DNA of 64,000 nucleotides from an uncultured Lentisphaerota bacterium (lineage in GTDB: Bacteria > Verrucomicrobiota > Kiritimatiellia > CAIQIC01), in the NCBI GenBank assembly GCA_903912445.1, contig CAIWHP010000119.1:1-64000 (forward strand). Reading direction: 5' to 3'. The position numbers and the translations under genes were made by a program. Under the pieces are notes generated by a model, which was not told the DNA's origin, did no database searches, and worked only from the letters and a program-made list of their open reading frames with translations. Below are positions 10,640-19,420 of this stretch, in pieces; position 1 is the first letter of the stretch; every line of letters starts with the position of its first letter.

Positions 10640-11878
10640 TCATCGGTCACACTCGCCCATGACGAAATCCAGGCTGCCGAGGATCGCGGTCATGTCGCTG
10701 ACCATGTGCCCGATGCAGAGCTTCGGCAGCGCCTGCAGGTTGGCGAACGACGGCCCGCGGATCTTCAGCCGGTGCGGCACGCCGCCGCCGCGGCTGATGA
10801 TGAGGAAGCCCAGCTCGCCCTTCGGGTTCTCCGCCGAGAAATAGACCTCGCCCGGAGGCGCGTTGAAGCCCTCGGTGACGAGCATGAACTGGTGGATCAG
10901 CTCTTCCATCTTCGTCAGCACCTTGTCCTTGCGCGGCAAGAAAATCTTCGGGTCGTCCACGTGCCACGGCCCGTCGGGCAGGTTGTCGGCGGCCTGGTGG
11001 AGGATGCGGATGCTCTGCCGGATCTCCTCCATGCGCACGAGGTAGCGGTCGTAGCAGTCGCCGGCGGTGCCCACCGGCACCTCGAACTCGAACTCCTCAT
11101 AGGCGCCGTAGGGCTGCGCCTTGCGGATGTCGAACTCCACGCCCGACGCGCGCAGGTTCGGGCCGGTCAGGCCCAAGTCAATTGCATCGGCTGCGGAGAG
11201 CACGCCGACATGCTTCGTGCGGTCCACGAAGATGCGGTTGCGCGTCAGCAGCCCGTCGATCTCGTCCACGGTCGCGGGCAGGCCCTTGAGGAAGGTCCGG
11301 AGCAGCGGCAGAAATTCCGGCGGCAGGTCGTTCATCAGCCCGCCGATGCGTGTGTAGGCGGTGGTGAAGCGCGCGCCGCTGAGCGTCTCGCAGAGGTCGT
11401 GGATCAGTTCGCGCTGCCGCATCGCATAGAAGAACACTGTCACCGCGCCCACGTCCATGGCGTACGCGCCCAGGCCCAGCAGGTGCGAGGCGATGCGGGC
11501 CAGCTCGCCGCAGATCACGCGGATGTATTTGCACCGCCGCGGCACGTCCACGCCGAGCAGCTTCTCCACCGCGTAGGCGTAGGCCACATTGCTCGCCAGC
11601 GGCCCGGTGTAGTCGAGGCGGTCGGTGTAGGGCAGGAACTGCGCGTAGGTCATGTTCTCGGCGATCTTCTCGTCGCCGCGGTGCAGGTAGCCGATGTCCG
11701 GCCAGAGGTTGATGACCTCTTCGCCGTCGAGCTCGAGGACGACGCGCAGCACGCCGTGCGTGCTCGGGTGCTGCGGGCCCATGTTGATGACCATGCGCTC
11801 GCCGCCGTCGCCCGACGGCGGCGCCGCCTCCGCCCGCGCGGCGGAGTCGCTCCAGGCCATTTCGCGCACGTCGCCCAT
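10640..11878 (-). CDS. nuoD: NADH-quinone oxidoreductase subunit D (NuoD)
   Basis: The 49-kDa-type subunit of complex I (412 aa), which shares the quinone pocket with NuoB. Family signatures include MVINMGPQHPSTHGVLRVVL and, further on, DIGYLHRGDEKIAE with the conserved quinone-site histidine and glycines. The ATG at 11878 (MGDVREMAWSDSA) is 2 nt after the nuoC stop; a longer start at 12118 lies inside nuoC and is rejected. The N-terminal stretch before MVINMG is a short Ala/Glu-rich extension. NuoC and NuoD are separate here, unlike the fused form in some bacteria. Confidence 0.97.
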   Translation of the reverse strand: MGDVREMAWSDSAARAEAAPPSGDGGERMVINMGPQHPSTHGVLRVVLELDGEEVINLWPDIGYLHRGDEKIAENMTYAQFLPYTDRLDYTGPLASNVAYAYAVEKLLGVDVPRRCKYIRVICGELARIASHLLGLGAYAMDVGAVTVFFYAMRQRELIHDLCETLSGARFTTAYTRIGGLMNDLPPEFLPLLRTFLKGLPATVDEIDGLLTRNRIFVDRTKHVGVLSAADAIDLGLTGPNLRASGVEFDIRKAQPYGAYEEFEFEVPVGTAGDCYDRYLVRMEEIRQSIRILHQAADNLPDGPWHVDDPKIFLPRKDKVLTKMEELIHQFMLVTEGFNAPPGEVYFSAENPKGELGFLIISRGGGVPHRLKIRGPSFANLQALPKLCIGHMVSDMTAILGSLDFVMGECDR

Positions 11879-11880
11879 GG

Positions 11881-12507
11881 TCAGATTTCCTCCTGATGGC
11901 CGGGGTGCGCGGTCTTGGCGTCGCGTTCCGCCACCGTGTCGCTCGCGCGCGGCTCGCGCCGCACCGCGCCCGCGGTGCCGATGCCGGCCACAAAAGGCCC
12001 GCCTTCCATCGGCACCGGCTGCGCCGTGCCCGCGTTGCGCGCCGTCGCCGGCAGCTCCGCCGGCAGCCCCGCGAGCGGAAAATCCTTGCGGAGCGGGAAA
12101 TGGGGATAGCCGTCCCACATCAGGATGCGCTTGAGGTTCGGGTGGCCGCGGAACGTGAGGCCGAACATGTCGAACGCCTCGCGCTCGTGCCAGTCGGCCG
12201 TGCCCCAGACGGAGACCACAGAAGCCACGGCGGCATCGCCCTCCGGCACGCCGACCGTGAGGCGCAGCCGCTCGTGCCGCGCCAACGCATAGACGATATA
12301 ATGCACGGCGTAGCGCGGCTCCTCGCCGAGGTTATCCACGCCGGAGAGGTCGGTCAGCATGTCGAAGCCGCACCCGGCCTTCAGGAAGCGGCAGACCTCC
12401 AGGATCCGCGCGCGGGCCACGGTGACGCCGCATTCGCCGCGGAACTCCGGCAGCTCGCCGATCTCCGCGCCGAACTGCGCTTTCAGTTTTTCAATCGTCG
12501 TGTTCAC
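11881..12507 (-). CDS. nuoC: NADH-quinone oxidoreductase subunit C (NuoC)
   Basis: The 30-kDa-type peripheral-arm subunit of complex I (208 aa). The signature block WHEREAFDMFGLTFRGHPNL and then RILMWDGYPHFPLRKDFPL is intact. The C-terminal 45 residues after KDFPL are Ala/Pro-rich and look like a family-variable tail. ATG 12507 follows a 117-bp spacer that holds an R4 hairpin and low-complexity words. The stop lies two bases before the nuoD start. Confidence 0.96.
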   Translation of the reverse strand: MNTTIEKLKAQFGAEIGELPEFRGECGVTVARARILEVCRFLKAGCGFDMLTDLSGVDNLGEEPRYAVHYIVYALARHERLRLTVGVPEGDAAVASVVSVWGTADWHEREAFDMFGLTFRGHPNLKRILMWDGYPHFPLRKDFPLAGLPAELPATARNAGTAQPVPMEGGPFVAGIGTAGAVRREPRASDTVAERDAKTAHPGHQEEI

Positions 12508-12545
12508 AGCTCGCGTCTCATGTCTCTGGTCTCATGTCCCGCGTT

Positions 12546-12570
12546 CGCCGGGTCGGAGACCCGGCCTACA
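12546..12570. repeat. R4 hairpin (GCCGGGTCGGAGACCCGGC)
   Basis: A single hairpin followed by CTACAG in the nuoB-nuoC spacer, nearly identical to the first R4 hairpin in nuoG. Confidence 0.85.
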
Positions 12571-12624
12571 GAAATTTTCCCTACCGCAAATCGGCACTCG
12601 GCAATCATCAATCGTAAATTCCCA

Positions 12625-13191
12625 TCATTCGCCGCGAATGATGATCGGCCCCTTGAGCATCCGCTCGTCCACCGGCGCGGGCTCGGGCGACCACAGATGC
12701 TTGAACTGCTGCGAGGCCGCGATCTTCTTCTGGAGCGTGATGAACCCCTCCAGCAGCGCCTCCGGCCGCGGCGGGCAGCCGGAGATGTACACGTCCACCG
12801 GCATAAACGTGTCCACGCCCTGCGCCACCGCATAGCTGCGGTACATCCCGCCGGAGCTGGCGCACGCGCCCATCGCGATGCACCACTTGGGCGACGGCAT
12901 CTGGTCCCAGATGCGCCGCGTGATGCCGGCCATCTTATAGGTACAGGTGCCGGCGACGATCATCACATCGGACTGCCGCGGCGAGAACCGCATCACCTCG
13001 GCGCCGAAGCGCGCGATATCGAACCGCGCCGCGCCGGACGCCATCAGCTCGATCGCGCAGCAGGCCAGGCCCATCGGCTGGGGCCAGCAGGAATTCTTGC
13101 GGATCCAGTCCACCGCCGCATCGAGGCGCGTGACGATCACGTCGCGCTGCTCGAGGCGCGTATCGAAGGCGACCGGCCGGGTGCTCTTCAT
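12625..13191 (-). CDS. nuoB: NADH-quinone oxidoreductase subunit B (NuoB), cluster N2
   Basis: Complex I subunit (188 aa) that binds terminal cluster N2 next to quinone. The four N2 cysteines are recognisable: the tandem pair in [10 protein letters not shown], one in MGACASSGG and one in [19 protein letters not shown] is also conserved. ATG 13191 overlaps the nuoA TGA (ATGA). The upstream in-frame codons from 13254 belong to nuoA and are rejected. A 117-bp repeat-bearing spacer follows. Confidence 0.97.
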   Translation of the reverse strand: MKSTRPVAFDTRLEQRDVIVTRLDAAVDWIRKNSCWPQPMGLACCAIELMASGAARFDIARFGAEVMRFSPRQSDVMIVAGTCTYKMAGITRRIWDQMPSPKWCIAMGACASSGGMYRSYAVAQGVDTFMPVDVYISGCPPRPEALLEGFITLQKKIAASQQFKHLWSPEPAPVDERMLKGPIIIRGE

Positions 13192-13625
13192 GCGCGCGGC
13201 TCCTTCTGCGGCCGGCTGCGCGCCGACGCCCAGTCGAGCGCGCCGCTGCGCCACGCATAGATGTGGCCGGCTTCAAGGATCAGCAGGAAGACCACCGCGA
13301 TGACCAGCGCCGTCCAGCCGAGGCCGCCCGCCGCCTCCGGCCGGACCAGCTTGCGGTAGAGGACGCCCCACGCCACGAGGAAGACCACCTCGATATCGAA
13401 CAGGATGAACAGCATCGCGACCACGTAGAATTTGACACTGAACCGCGCCGGGCGGCCCGACTCCGCGGGCAGGCCGCACTCGTAAGCGCTGTCCTTGATC
13501 GCATTGTGCGCCTTGCGGGGGCCGAGCAGGCTGGGCAGCGTGACCGCGATGATCGAAAAGCCGATCGCCGCTATCAACATCGCTCCAAACGCGATATAAG
13601 GCCAAAAATGGTCCGCCGGGTTCAC
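13188..13625 (-). CDS. nuoA: NADH-quinone oxidoreductase subunit A (NuoA)
   Basis: First gene of the operon, a three-helix membrane subunit of complex I (145 aa). The loop motif [14 protein letters not shown], with the functionally important loop cysteine, and the helix [21 protein letters not shown] with conserved Asp/Glu are present. The start is GTG at 13625 (GTGAACCCG), preceded by CAGGAAAA at a suitable spacing. The Ala/Arg-rich tail after helix 3 is longer than in many NuoA. It overlaps nuoB by ATGA. A promoter-like pair lies just upstream at 13653-13680. Confidence 0.96.
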   Translation of the reverse strand: MNPADHFWPYIAFGAMLIAAIGFSIIAVTLPSLLGPRKAHNAIKDSAYECGLPAESGRPARFSVKFYVVAMLFILFDIEVVFLVAWGVLYRKLVRPEAAGGLGWTALVIAVVFLLILEAGHIYAWRSGALDWASARSRPQKEPRA

Positions 13626-13652
13626 GCTGTTTTCCTGAAAAAGTGCCGCGGA

Positions 13653-13680
13653 ACTTTACCAGAAACCCCACCGACTGCAA
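13653..13680 (-). promoter_or_regulatory. Candidate sigma-70-type promoter for the nuo operon
   Basis: On the minus strand TTGCAG (13680-13675), 16-bp spacer, TAAAGT (13658-13653). The expected start is about 20 nt before the nuoA GTG, leaving room for the CAGGAAAA ribosome site. Only 76 bp separate nuoA from the upstream gene, so the position is constrained. Prediction by eye. Confidence 0.5.
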
Positions 13681-13701
13681 CCGCACGCCCCGTCTTCCGC
13701 C

Positions 13702-14976
13702 CTAGTCTGCGTCCAGCTCCGCCGCCACGAGCGCGCGCATTTGCTCCCGGAACGCATTCACGGACTCGAAGAAGGAGGCCATCATCAGCACCCAATAATA
13801 CATGCCGCGGTCAGTGAGCTGGTAGGTGGTTTTGTCCTCGCGGAGGGCGCCTGCCACCTTCAAGGAGGCCAACATCGGCGCCAGCGTCTGCAGCTTGCGG
13901 CGGCCAAAACGTTCCACAAACCAGCTCTTTTCGAGCCGCAGGCCGAAGAGGCGCACCAGCAGCGCATGCATCACCTGCTCGACGGCGCTCAGCCGCCGCT
14001 GGCCCGTGATGCCGGTGAGGCCGCGGCCCACGCGCTCGGCATAGGCCGCGAGCGAGAAGGTGGTCGCGTACATCACGCCGTCAAGGTAGCTGAAGGCGCC
14101 GCTCCCGACCCCCACGTAGTTGTCGGCCTCGACGATGTACTCATCGAGGGCCCCGCCGCCGCGCGCAAAGCACCAGGCCGACTGCGGCGCGAAGTGCGGC
14201 CGCAGCCGGGCGAGAATGGTGTCAAAGTAGGGCCGCAGGCGGCGCGCCTGGGGCAGGCCCATGGTCTGGCTCATCTTGAACTCCGCGCTCTTCGTCGTCA
14301 TGAGCGGATAGAACGAAACCTGATTGACCTTGAGCTGCAGCAGGATGGCGAGGTCGCGCTCCAGCGAGGCCAGGCTCTGGCCGGGCAGGTTATAGATCAT
14401 GTCCGCGTTCAGCGTCCGGAAGAGCCCCGCTGCCGCCTGCAGGCGCTCCTGGATTTCCGCGCTCGAGCCGTACTTTTCATAGCGCTCCATCTTGCGGAGC
14501 AACTGGTCGTCGAAGCTCTGGACCCCCACCGAGAGCCGGTCCACGCCCGCGGCGGCGAGCTGCGCGAGGACGCCGTCCCGTAAATCCCGCGGATTGGTCT
14601 CCACGGAGATTTCGCGCACCGGAAACAGCCCGCGGATGAGGGCGAGCGTTTCCAGCAGCTCGCCGCAGGCGACGGTGGGCGTGCCGCCCCCCACATACAC
14701 GCCGGTAAAGACAAAACCCGCGTCGTGGTACAGGCGGATTTCCTGGCGCAGCGCAGCGAAGTAGCGGCGCGCCTCAGTCTCCTGATACTGCACGCGGTGG
14801 AAGGAGCAGAACGGGCAGAGCACCTCGCAGAAAGGCACGTGCACATAGAGGAAGGCGCTGCCGGAGCGCGGCGGCGCCGGCATGGGGACCGCTTCCCCGG
14901 CGCTGAACTTCATGGCAGTCCGCGTCTGCCAGCGGAAGCCGGCGAGCAGCAGTCGTTCGAGGAAATATCCGTCCAT
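13702..14976 (-). CDS. HemN/HemW-family radical SAM protein
   Basis: Radical SAM enzyme or heme-chaperone-like protein of the coproporphyrinogen III oxidase family (424 aa). The 4Fe-4S/SAM motif is in HVPFCEVLCPFCSFHR (CxxxCxxC, near residue 50). Further HemN-type blocks follow: YVGGGTPT, ISVETNPRDL, RLSVGVQSFDD and MIYNLPGQSL. The C-terminal third is winged-helix-like, as in HemN/HemW. The CPFC-SFHR variant is not that of classic HemW, so substrate is uncertain: heme transfer, porphyrinogen oxidation or a ChuW/HutW-like reaction are all possible. It is the gene before nuoA on the same strand, with its TAG stop at 13702. It may support cytochrome or heme supply; that link is inference. Confidence 0.75.
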   Translation of the reverse strand: MDGYFLERLLLAGFRWQTRTAMKFSAGEAVPMPAPPRSGSAFLYVHVPFCEVLCPFCSFHRVQYQETEARRYFAALRQEIRLYHDAGFVFTGVYVGGGTPTVACGELLETLALIRGLFPVREISVETNPRDLRDGVLAQLAAAGVDRLSVGVQSFDDQLLRKMERYEKYGSSAEIQERLQAAAGLFRTLNADMIYNLPGQSLASLERDLAILLQLKVNQVSFYPLMTTKSAEFKMSQTMGLPQARRLRPYFDTILARLRPHFAPQSAWCFARGGGALDEYIVEADNYVGVGSGAFSYLDGVMYATTFSLAAYAERVGRGLTGITGQRRLSAVEQVMHALLVRLFGLRLEKSWFVERFGRRKLQTLAPMLASLKVAGALREDKTTYQLTDRGMYYWVLMMASFFESVNAFREQMRALVAAELDAD

Positions 14977-15268
14977 GAGAGGCGCCTAAGATGATCCCGC
15001 CCGGCGGTGTTTCAACGCCGTTTACGGTAGCCGAAGCGTGGGCAGATGAGAAGGCTTTTCGCCGCGCCACCTGAGCTGTCCGGGCCGTTCATCGCGCCGC
15101 AATCCCCCTTGGGCTTACCCCGTGGATAAAGCAGCTCATCGCCTGGAAAACAGCCCTCGGTTCCCTTGGTGTGGAAAAGGGGGCGTCATCCCTGTTTCGG
15201 GGGCTGGATTGCCCCGGCGTGGCCTGTGACGAAGCCGGGTTCGATATACGCCGCCGGGCGCCGCCGCG
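14977..15268. other. Intergenic, nothing recognised
   Basis: 292 bp between two minus-strand genes. I see no ORF of interest, no repeat of the window's families and no convincing terminator. Confidence 0.5.
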
Positions 15269-16528
15269 TCAGACCACGCCGCGGAGGTCCAGCAAATAGA
15301 TCTGCCGGCCGCCGTGATGCGGCGAATCGATGGCGACCCACCTGCCGTCGGGGCTGCAGCGCGGATGCGTGTCGCACCGCCACTCGCCGGTGTATTCCGG
15401 CTGCGACCGGAACTGGCCGAGCGCGACAAACTTCTTCGTCGGCACATGGAGCAGGTAGGGCTTCTGGTTGCGCTGCTTGCCGGCGTAGGTGTCGCACAAA
15501 ATCCATTGGTTGCCAGGCAGATAGGTGCAGTGGCCATCCACCGGCAACATGCCCTCGACCAGCTCGGTCTTGCCCGTGTGGTCTTCGAACAACTGGCAGC
15601 GCCATTCCTTGGTGTTGTTCCAGCCGGCATAGGCGAGGATGTGGGCCGGGTCGCGCCAGATGAAATGCGAGACGAGGCCGCTGGCGTTGAGCAGGAACAA
15701 ATCCTTGCCGTCCGCGCCGACCGTGAACATGCGCGTCTTCCAGCTCTTGCCCTCGGCCTCGCCGCGCCAGCGGTGCAGAAACTCGAAGCGCGCGCCGTCT
15801 GGCGAGACGAGCAGATGGTTGAACCAGTGCTTCGCGTTCTTCGAGTAGCCTCCGGCTTGCGGAAACTTGGCGACGTCGGCGAACGAGAGCAGCAGCGACT
15901 GCTTGCCGGTTTCCAGGTCCATTTTCCAGATGCCCGCATCCTCCGGCGCGAGCACGTTCGCGTTCAGGTCGGGCAGACCGGCATAGCCATAGCCGGGGCG
16001 GCAGTCGTTGAGCCGGCGGAAATCGGGCGCGACGGCCCACTTGCCGTCCGGGCTGACCGCGTAGATCGGCGCCGGCAGCGTACGCTGCTTGCCACTCTCC
16101 ACGTCGAGCACGTGGCAGACGAAGTGATCGTCCTGACGGTCGTTCCAAATGACAGTGTTTTTAGAACCCGGCAGCCATTGCAACATGCAACCCTGCTGCC
16201 AGTTCCACGCGCGCGAGGTGCCCAGCTCGATCCACTTGTCGCCGTCCTGCAGATCCACCATGCCCACGCGGATCACGTCGTCCGCGCGCGGCGAGCGCCC
16301 CTCGAAATCCACCTCCATGCCCAGCACGCGGCGGCCGGCGGGATCGAACTCCAGCTTGTCGTAATAGCCAAACCAATGGAACTTCGGCCCGCGCGTGATC
16401 GCGCGCACCGGCACATTGGCCGTGAACTCCACCGGCTTGGCCTCGGTCGCCGCCCGCCCCGCCACCGCGCCCAGCGTCACCGCTCCCGCCGCCGCCAAAA
16501 ATTCCCGCCGCGAATAGTTTATCGTCAT
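15269..16528 (-). CDS. Tat-exported WD40/PD40-type beta-propeller protein
   Basis: Predicted exported seven-bladed-propeller-like protein (419 aa). The N-terminus SRREFLAAAGAVTLGAVAGRA is a Tat signal ending at an AxA-like site. Blade-like repeats with SPDGKW (YAVSPDGKWAVAPD, LVSPDGARFEF, RCSPDGRWVAIDSPHHGG) recur along the chain, reminiscent of the oligogalacturonate-lyase-type propeller fold, though I cannot confirm its catalytic residues. Aromatic-rich strands such as FHWFGYYDKLEFDP suggest carbohydrate contact. It lies upstream of a uronate-related cluster on the same strand (UxuA, SDR), which fits a role in polyuronide handling (inference). Confidence 0.6.
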   Translation of the reverse strand: MTINYSRREFLAAAGAVTLGAVAGRAATEAKPVEFTANVPVRAITRGPKFHWFGYYDKLEFDPAGRRVLGMEVDFEGRSPRADDVIRVGMVDLQDGDKWIELGTSRAWNWQQGCMLQWLPGSKNTVIWNDRQDDHFVCHVLDVESGKQRTLPAPIYAVSPDGKWAVAPDFRRLNDCRPGYGYAGLPDLNANVLAPEDAGIWKMDLETGKQSLLLSFADVAKFPQAGGYSKNAKHWFNHLLVSPDGARFEFLHRWRGEAEGKSWKTRMFTVGADGKDLFLLNASGLVSHFIWRDPAHILAYAGWNNTKEWRCQLFEDHTGKTELVEGMLPVDGHCTYLPGNQWILCDTYAGKQRNQKPYLLHVPTKKFVALGQFRSQPEYTGEWRCDTHPRCSPDGRWVAIDSPHHGGRQIYLLDLRGVV

Positions 16529-16549
16529 GCGTACCTCACTTGGAAATTA

Positions 16550-16951
16550 CTACTTCCCATCGTTGTTCCAAACCATCTGCCCGCTGAAATCCGCCTTCCA
16601 AATGATTTGGCCCCGTCGCTGGCCCTCATAGATGAAGGGCAATTCTAAAAGCACGACATTCGTAGGCGTGTTTCCCGTGAATGGAGTAAAAACACACTGT
16701 GCCGAGTTGATGAAAGCCAGGTCCTCATCGGTCAAAAACCCCTTCTGTTTGGCAAACTGGGCTGTCACGATCTCATTCGTGTTTGCCCAGACGCATTGAT
16801 GTAGCTTCCCCATCACAGCGGCTGAGCGGAGCATAAGGGCACGGGCGCTGTCGTGAAGCGGGGGGCGAACCGGACGATTTATAAAGATGAGGAGCAGTCC
16901 CAGCAAGAGGACCAACCCTCCAAGAACCAGCCTTTGAGCTCGCTTCTTCAT
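16550..16951 (-). CDS. Hypothetical membrane-anchored protein
   Basis: Unrecognised 133-aa protein from ATG 16951. A basic start MKKRAQRLV is followed by one hydrophobic helix (LGGLVLLLGLLLIFI), then a roughly 100-residue extracytoplasmic domain containing two cysteines and several aromatic residues (WKADFSGQMVWNND at the end). It begins 5 nt after the uxuA stop, so it is probably co-transcribed with it. AAGGA lies directly before the ATG, closer than usual. The domain resembles small pilin-like or type II secretion-related anchored proteins only in layout; no function assigned. The stop is TAG. Confidence 0.6.
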   Translation of the reverse strand: MKKRAQRLVLGGLVLLLGLLLIFINRPVRPPLHDSARALMLRSAAVMGKLHQCVWANTNEIVTAQFAKQKGFLTDEDLAFINSAQCVFTPFTGNTPTNVVLLELPFIYEGQRRGQIIWKADFSGQMVWNNDGK

Positions 16952-16956
16952 TCCTT

Positions 16957-18030
16957 CTATACCCTCACACCCACCGCCTGCAGCGCCGCGCGCAGGTAAC
17001 CGAGCGCGAAGGCCATGCCCGCGTGCCACGGGGCGGCGCAGGCCATCTGCGGCGCGTGGTCGGGGATGATCACACCGTTGAACTGGTTCTTCTTCAGGAT
17101 GCGCAGGACTTGGAGCACGTCGAGATCGCCTTCGTCAATGAACGTCTCGCGGTAGCTCGGCACGCGGCCGCGGACGTTGCGCAGATGCACGTAGGCCACG
17201 CGGCCCTGCCGGCTGTACTGCTCCACCGCCTCCAGCACGCCGCCTTCGCTCATCTCCGCGAGCGTGCCGATGCAAAATTCCAGCGCGTTGTTCGGGCTCG
17301 GATGCAGATCGAGCAGCTTCTGGTAGAGCCGCGGCTGATGGACGAGGCGCGGCTGCCCGCGCATGGTCGACGTCGGCGGATCGTCGGGATGCGCGGCGAG
17401 CGTGACGCCCGCCTCCTCCGCCACCGGCACGACCGCGTCGAGGAAAGCCTTGGCGCGTTGCCAGAGCTGCTCCGGCGTCGCCGGCGGCACAAGCCCGCCG
17501 CGCGCGTGCTCGTCCACCACCATGTTCCACGCCATGCCCTGCGGCAGGGGGTCGTTCTCCGCGCCCTCGATGCCGACGACCTCCGCGCCGCCGCGGCCCC
17601 ACGGGCCCTTGATGCGGCCGGCGACGCCGGCGATGGAAAAGTTGTAGGCCATGATCGGGATGCCTGCGCGGCCGATGTTGCGGACGATCGTCTTGCAGTT
17701 CTCCAGGTGCCGCTGCTTTTCCGGACCATCGAGCAGCACGGCGTGCCAGTGCGCCGGATCGAAATTCTCGATCGCCTCCAGCTCCAGCCCCGCAGCGTTG
17801 ATCTCCGCCTTGAGCGCGGCGAGCTGCTCGTAGCTCCAGAGCTTGTCCGGATCGCCCGCGACGCCCCAGCCGCCCAGCCCGCCGAGCGGCTGGTCCACCG
17901 GCCGGTTGTCCTGCCCGCGGTTGAAGTAGTCCACCAGGTGCACGATGACGTGCGTGCATCCGCACTGCCGCGCGAAGCGGTAGTACTCGTCGTTCAGCAT
18001 GTGCTTATACAGCCCGAGTCCGAGTTTCAT
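16957..18030 (-). CDS. uxuA: Mannonate dehydratase (UxuA family)
   Basis: Predicted cytoplasmic D-mannonate dehydratase (357 aa), converting D-mannonate to 2-keto-3-deoxygluconate in glucuronate breakdown. UxuA-like features include the metal-site segments LAAHPDDPPTSTMRGQ, YVHLRNVRG, FIDEGDLDVLQVL and VIIPDHAPQM, and the total length is in the family range. ATG 18030 gives MKLGLGLYKHML, matching the strand-1 start of the barrel. Neighbouring SDR 18326-19081 could supply the preceding fructuronate reduction in place of UxuB (inference). Confidence 0.88.
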   Translation of the reverse strand: MKLGLGLYKHMLNDEYYRFARQCGCTHVIVHLVDYFNRGQDNRPVDQPLGGLGGWGVAGDPDKLWSYEQLAALKAEINAAGLELEAIENFDPAHWHAVLLDGPEKQRHLENCKTIVRNIGRAGIPIMAYNFSIAGVAGRIKGPWGRGGAEVVGIEGAENDPLPQGMAWNMVVDEHARGGLVPPATPEQLWQRAKAFLDAVVPVAEEAGVTLAAHPDDPPTSTMRGQPRLVHQPRLYQKLLDLHPSPNNALEFCIGTLAEMSEGGVLEAVEQYSRQGRVAYVHLRNVRGRVPSYRETFIDEGDLDVLQVLRILKKNQFNGVIIPDHAPQMACAAPWHAGMAFALGYLRAALQAVGVRV

Positions 18031-18116
18031 GGTTAACCTCTATTGAACCGCCAAGCTCGCCAAGGAAGGGGAACACAGCCACTGCGTGGAAACGCCGTCC
18101 CAACTCATTTTCTTTC

Positions 18117-18199
18117 GTCCCTACGGGACTTTCCGAGTGCGGCGCGTATTTCCCCGGCGCTGAAGCGCCGGGCTACTTTCACAGCGTCCCTGTCGGGAT
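18117..18199. repeat. CGTCCCTACGGGAC / CCCGGCGCTGAAGCGCCGGG composite hairpin repeat
   Basis: Three consecutive inverted repeats: CGTCCCTACGGGAC (18117-18130), CCCGGCGC-TGAA-GCGCCGGG (18153-18172) and CGTCCCTGTCGGGAT (18185-18199). They lie in the 295-bp uxuA-SDR spacer, which also contains low-complexity GATGTTCGATGTTGGATG-type words at 18238-18268. Confidence 0.7.
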
Positions 18200-18325
18200 G
18201 CGAGCAGTTGCGTCACAACACAACACTCTGCCCTTCGATGTTCGATGTTGGATGTTCAGTATTCGATGTTCTCTTCCTTCTTCCCTCGCCACCCGACCCT
18301 CGACACCCTGCCCCTCGACCCTTCT

Positions 18326-19081
18326 TCAAAACCCCATACTCACGCCGCCATCCACGGGCAGCACGACGCCGGTGATGAACTTGGCGGCGGGCGCGCAGAG
18401 GAAAACCGCGGCGCCGGCGACGTCGTCGGGCTGGCCCATCCGGCCCATCGGCGTGCGCTGGAGGATCCGCGCGAGGCGCGCTTGGTCGCTCATGACCGCG
18501 CCGCGCGTGATGTCGGTCTCGATCCAGCCGGGCGCGATGGCGTTGACGCGCACGCCGTGCGGCGCCCACTCCACCGCCATCGTCCGCATCAGGCCAAGCA
18601 TCGCCGTCTTCGCCGCCGCATAGGCCCCGACCAGCGGGATGCCGAACAGCGACGCCATCGAGGCGATGAAGACGATGCTGCCCTTGCCGCGCGGCTTCAT
18701 CAGCGCGTAGGCCGCGCGGCTGAGCGCATGCGCGCCGAGCACGTGGATATCCATCTGGTAGCCGATCTCGTTTTCGGTGACTTCCGCGACGGGCTTCTTC
18801 AGGTGGACGCCGGCGTTGTTGACGAGGATGGAGACCGGGCCGACCTGCGCCTCGACCGCGGCCAGCAGCGCGGGTGCCGCGGCAAAATCGGCGACGTCGT
18901 GCGCGCGGAAGGTCGCGGCCGCACCCAACTCGGCGCAGGCCGCTTGGAGGGGCTCGACGCGCCGGCCGACCAGGACGACGCGCGCCCCCGCCGCGACAAA
19001 CGCCCGCGCCATCGCCAGCCCCAAGCCCGTCCCGCCGCCCGTGATGACGGCGACCTCATGGGAAAGAGAGAAATTATTCAT
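18326..19081 (-). CDS. SDR-family oxidoreductase, possible sugar/uronate dehydrogenase
   Basis: Classical short-chain dehydrogenase (251 aa). The Rossmann motif is in [23 protein letters not shown] at about residues 88-92, the catalytic Ser in IASMASLFG and YxxxK in GAYAAAKTAML, with the usual end ITGVVLPVDGG. Family resemblance is to gluconate/KduD-type dehydrogenases. Lying next to uxuA it may act as fructuronate reductase or another uronate-path step; substrate is inference. A 295-bp repeat-rich gap separates it from uxuA, and 339 bp from the next upstream gene. Confidence 0.85.
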   Translation of the reverse strand: MNNFSLSHEVAVITGGGTGLGLAMARAFVAAGARVVLVGRRVEPLQAACAELGAAATFRAHDVADFAAAPALLAAVEAQVGPVSILVNNAGVHLKKPVAEVTENEIGYQMDIHVLGAHALSRAAYALMKPRGKGSIVFIASMASLFGIPLVGAYAAAKTAMLGLMRTMAVEWAPHGVRVNAIAPGWIETDITRGAVMSDQARLARILQRTPMGRMGQPDDVAGAAVFLCAPAAKFITGVVLPVDGGVSMGF

Positions 19082-19272
19082 GCGCAGAACATAGCACGCC
19101 TGCCCCCGCCGCGCAGGAAGATTTCACCCCCGAACCCGCCGCGCCTGCAAGGGCTCCGCGGCCCAGGCCTGCGCCACCTCGTTCCCAAAAATACGCCGGG
19201 ACCTCCATGCGCAGCCTCAGAAACGTTCCGGGCCGCGCTGGCCCGCTTCAGGCGAAAACCCCGGCGGGGACT

Positions 19273-19291
19273 TTTTCCAACCCGCGGAAAA
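19273..19291. repeat. TTTTCC-N7-GGAAAA palindrome
   Basis: A solitary copy with core AACCCGC, 16 bp before an R1 repeat. Confidence 0.8.
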
Positions 19292-19306
19292 TAACACGTC
19301 AACGGT

Positions 19307-19383
19307 GGTAGGGGCGCAGTCTTGCTGCGCCTGTTCGTTCCGCGTGCAACACACATTGGGCGCAGCAAGACTGCGCCCCTACC
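19307..19383. repeat. R1 bipartite hairpin repeat
   Basis: Perfect 14-bp outer arms GGTAGGGGCGCAGT and ACTGCGCCCCTACC. Inner CTTGCTGCGCC and GGCGCAGCAAG complete two hairpins, and the centre contains ACACACATTGG, also present in the 1612-1686 copy (GACGCACATTGG). Confidence 0.9.
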
Positions 19384-19420
19384 AAAGAGTTGAGCGGGCC
19401 GGCAGCCGGGGCGAAAGCCT

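Larger units (their letters stand above)
19082..19420. other. Gene-free spacer carrying one palindrome and one R1 repeat
   Basis: 339 bp. It holds a TTTTCC-N7-GGAAAA palindrome at 19273-19291 and R1 at 19307-19383. No ORF is credible. Confidence 0.7.
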
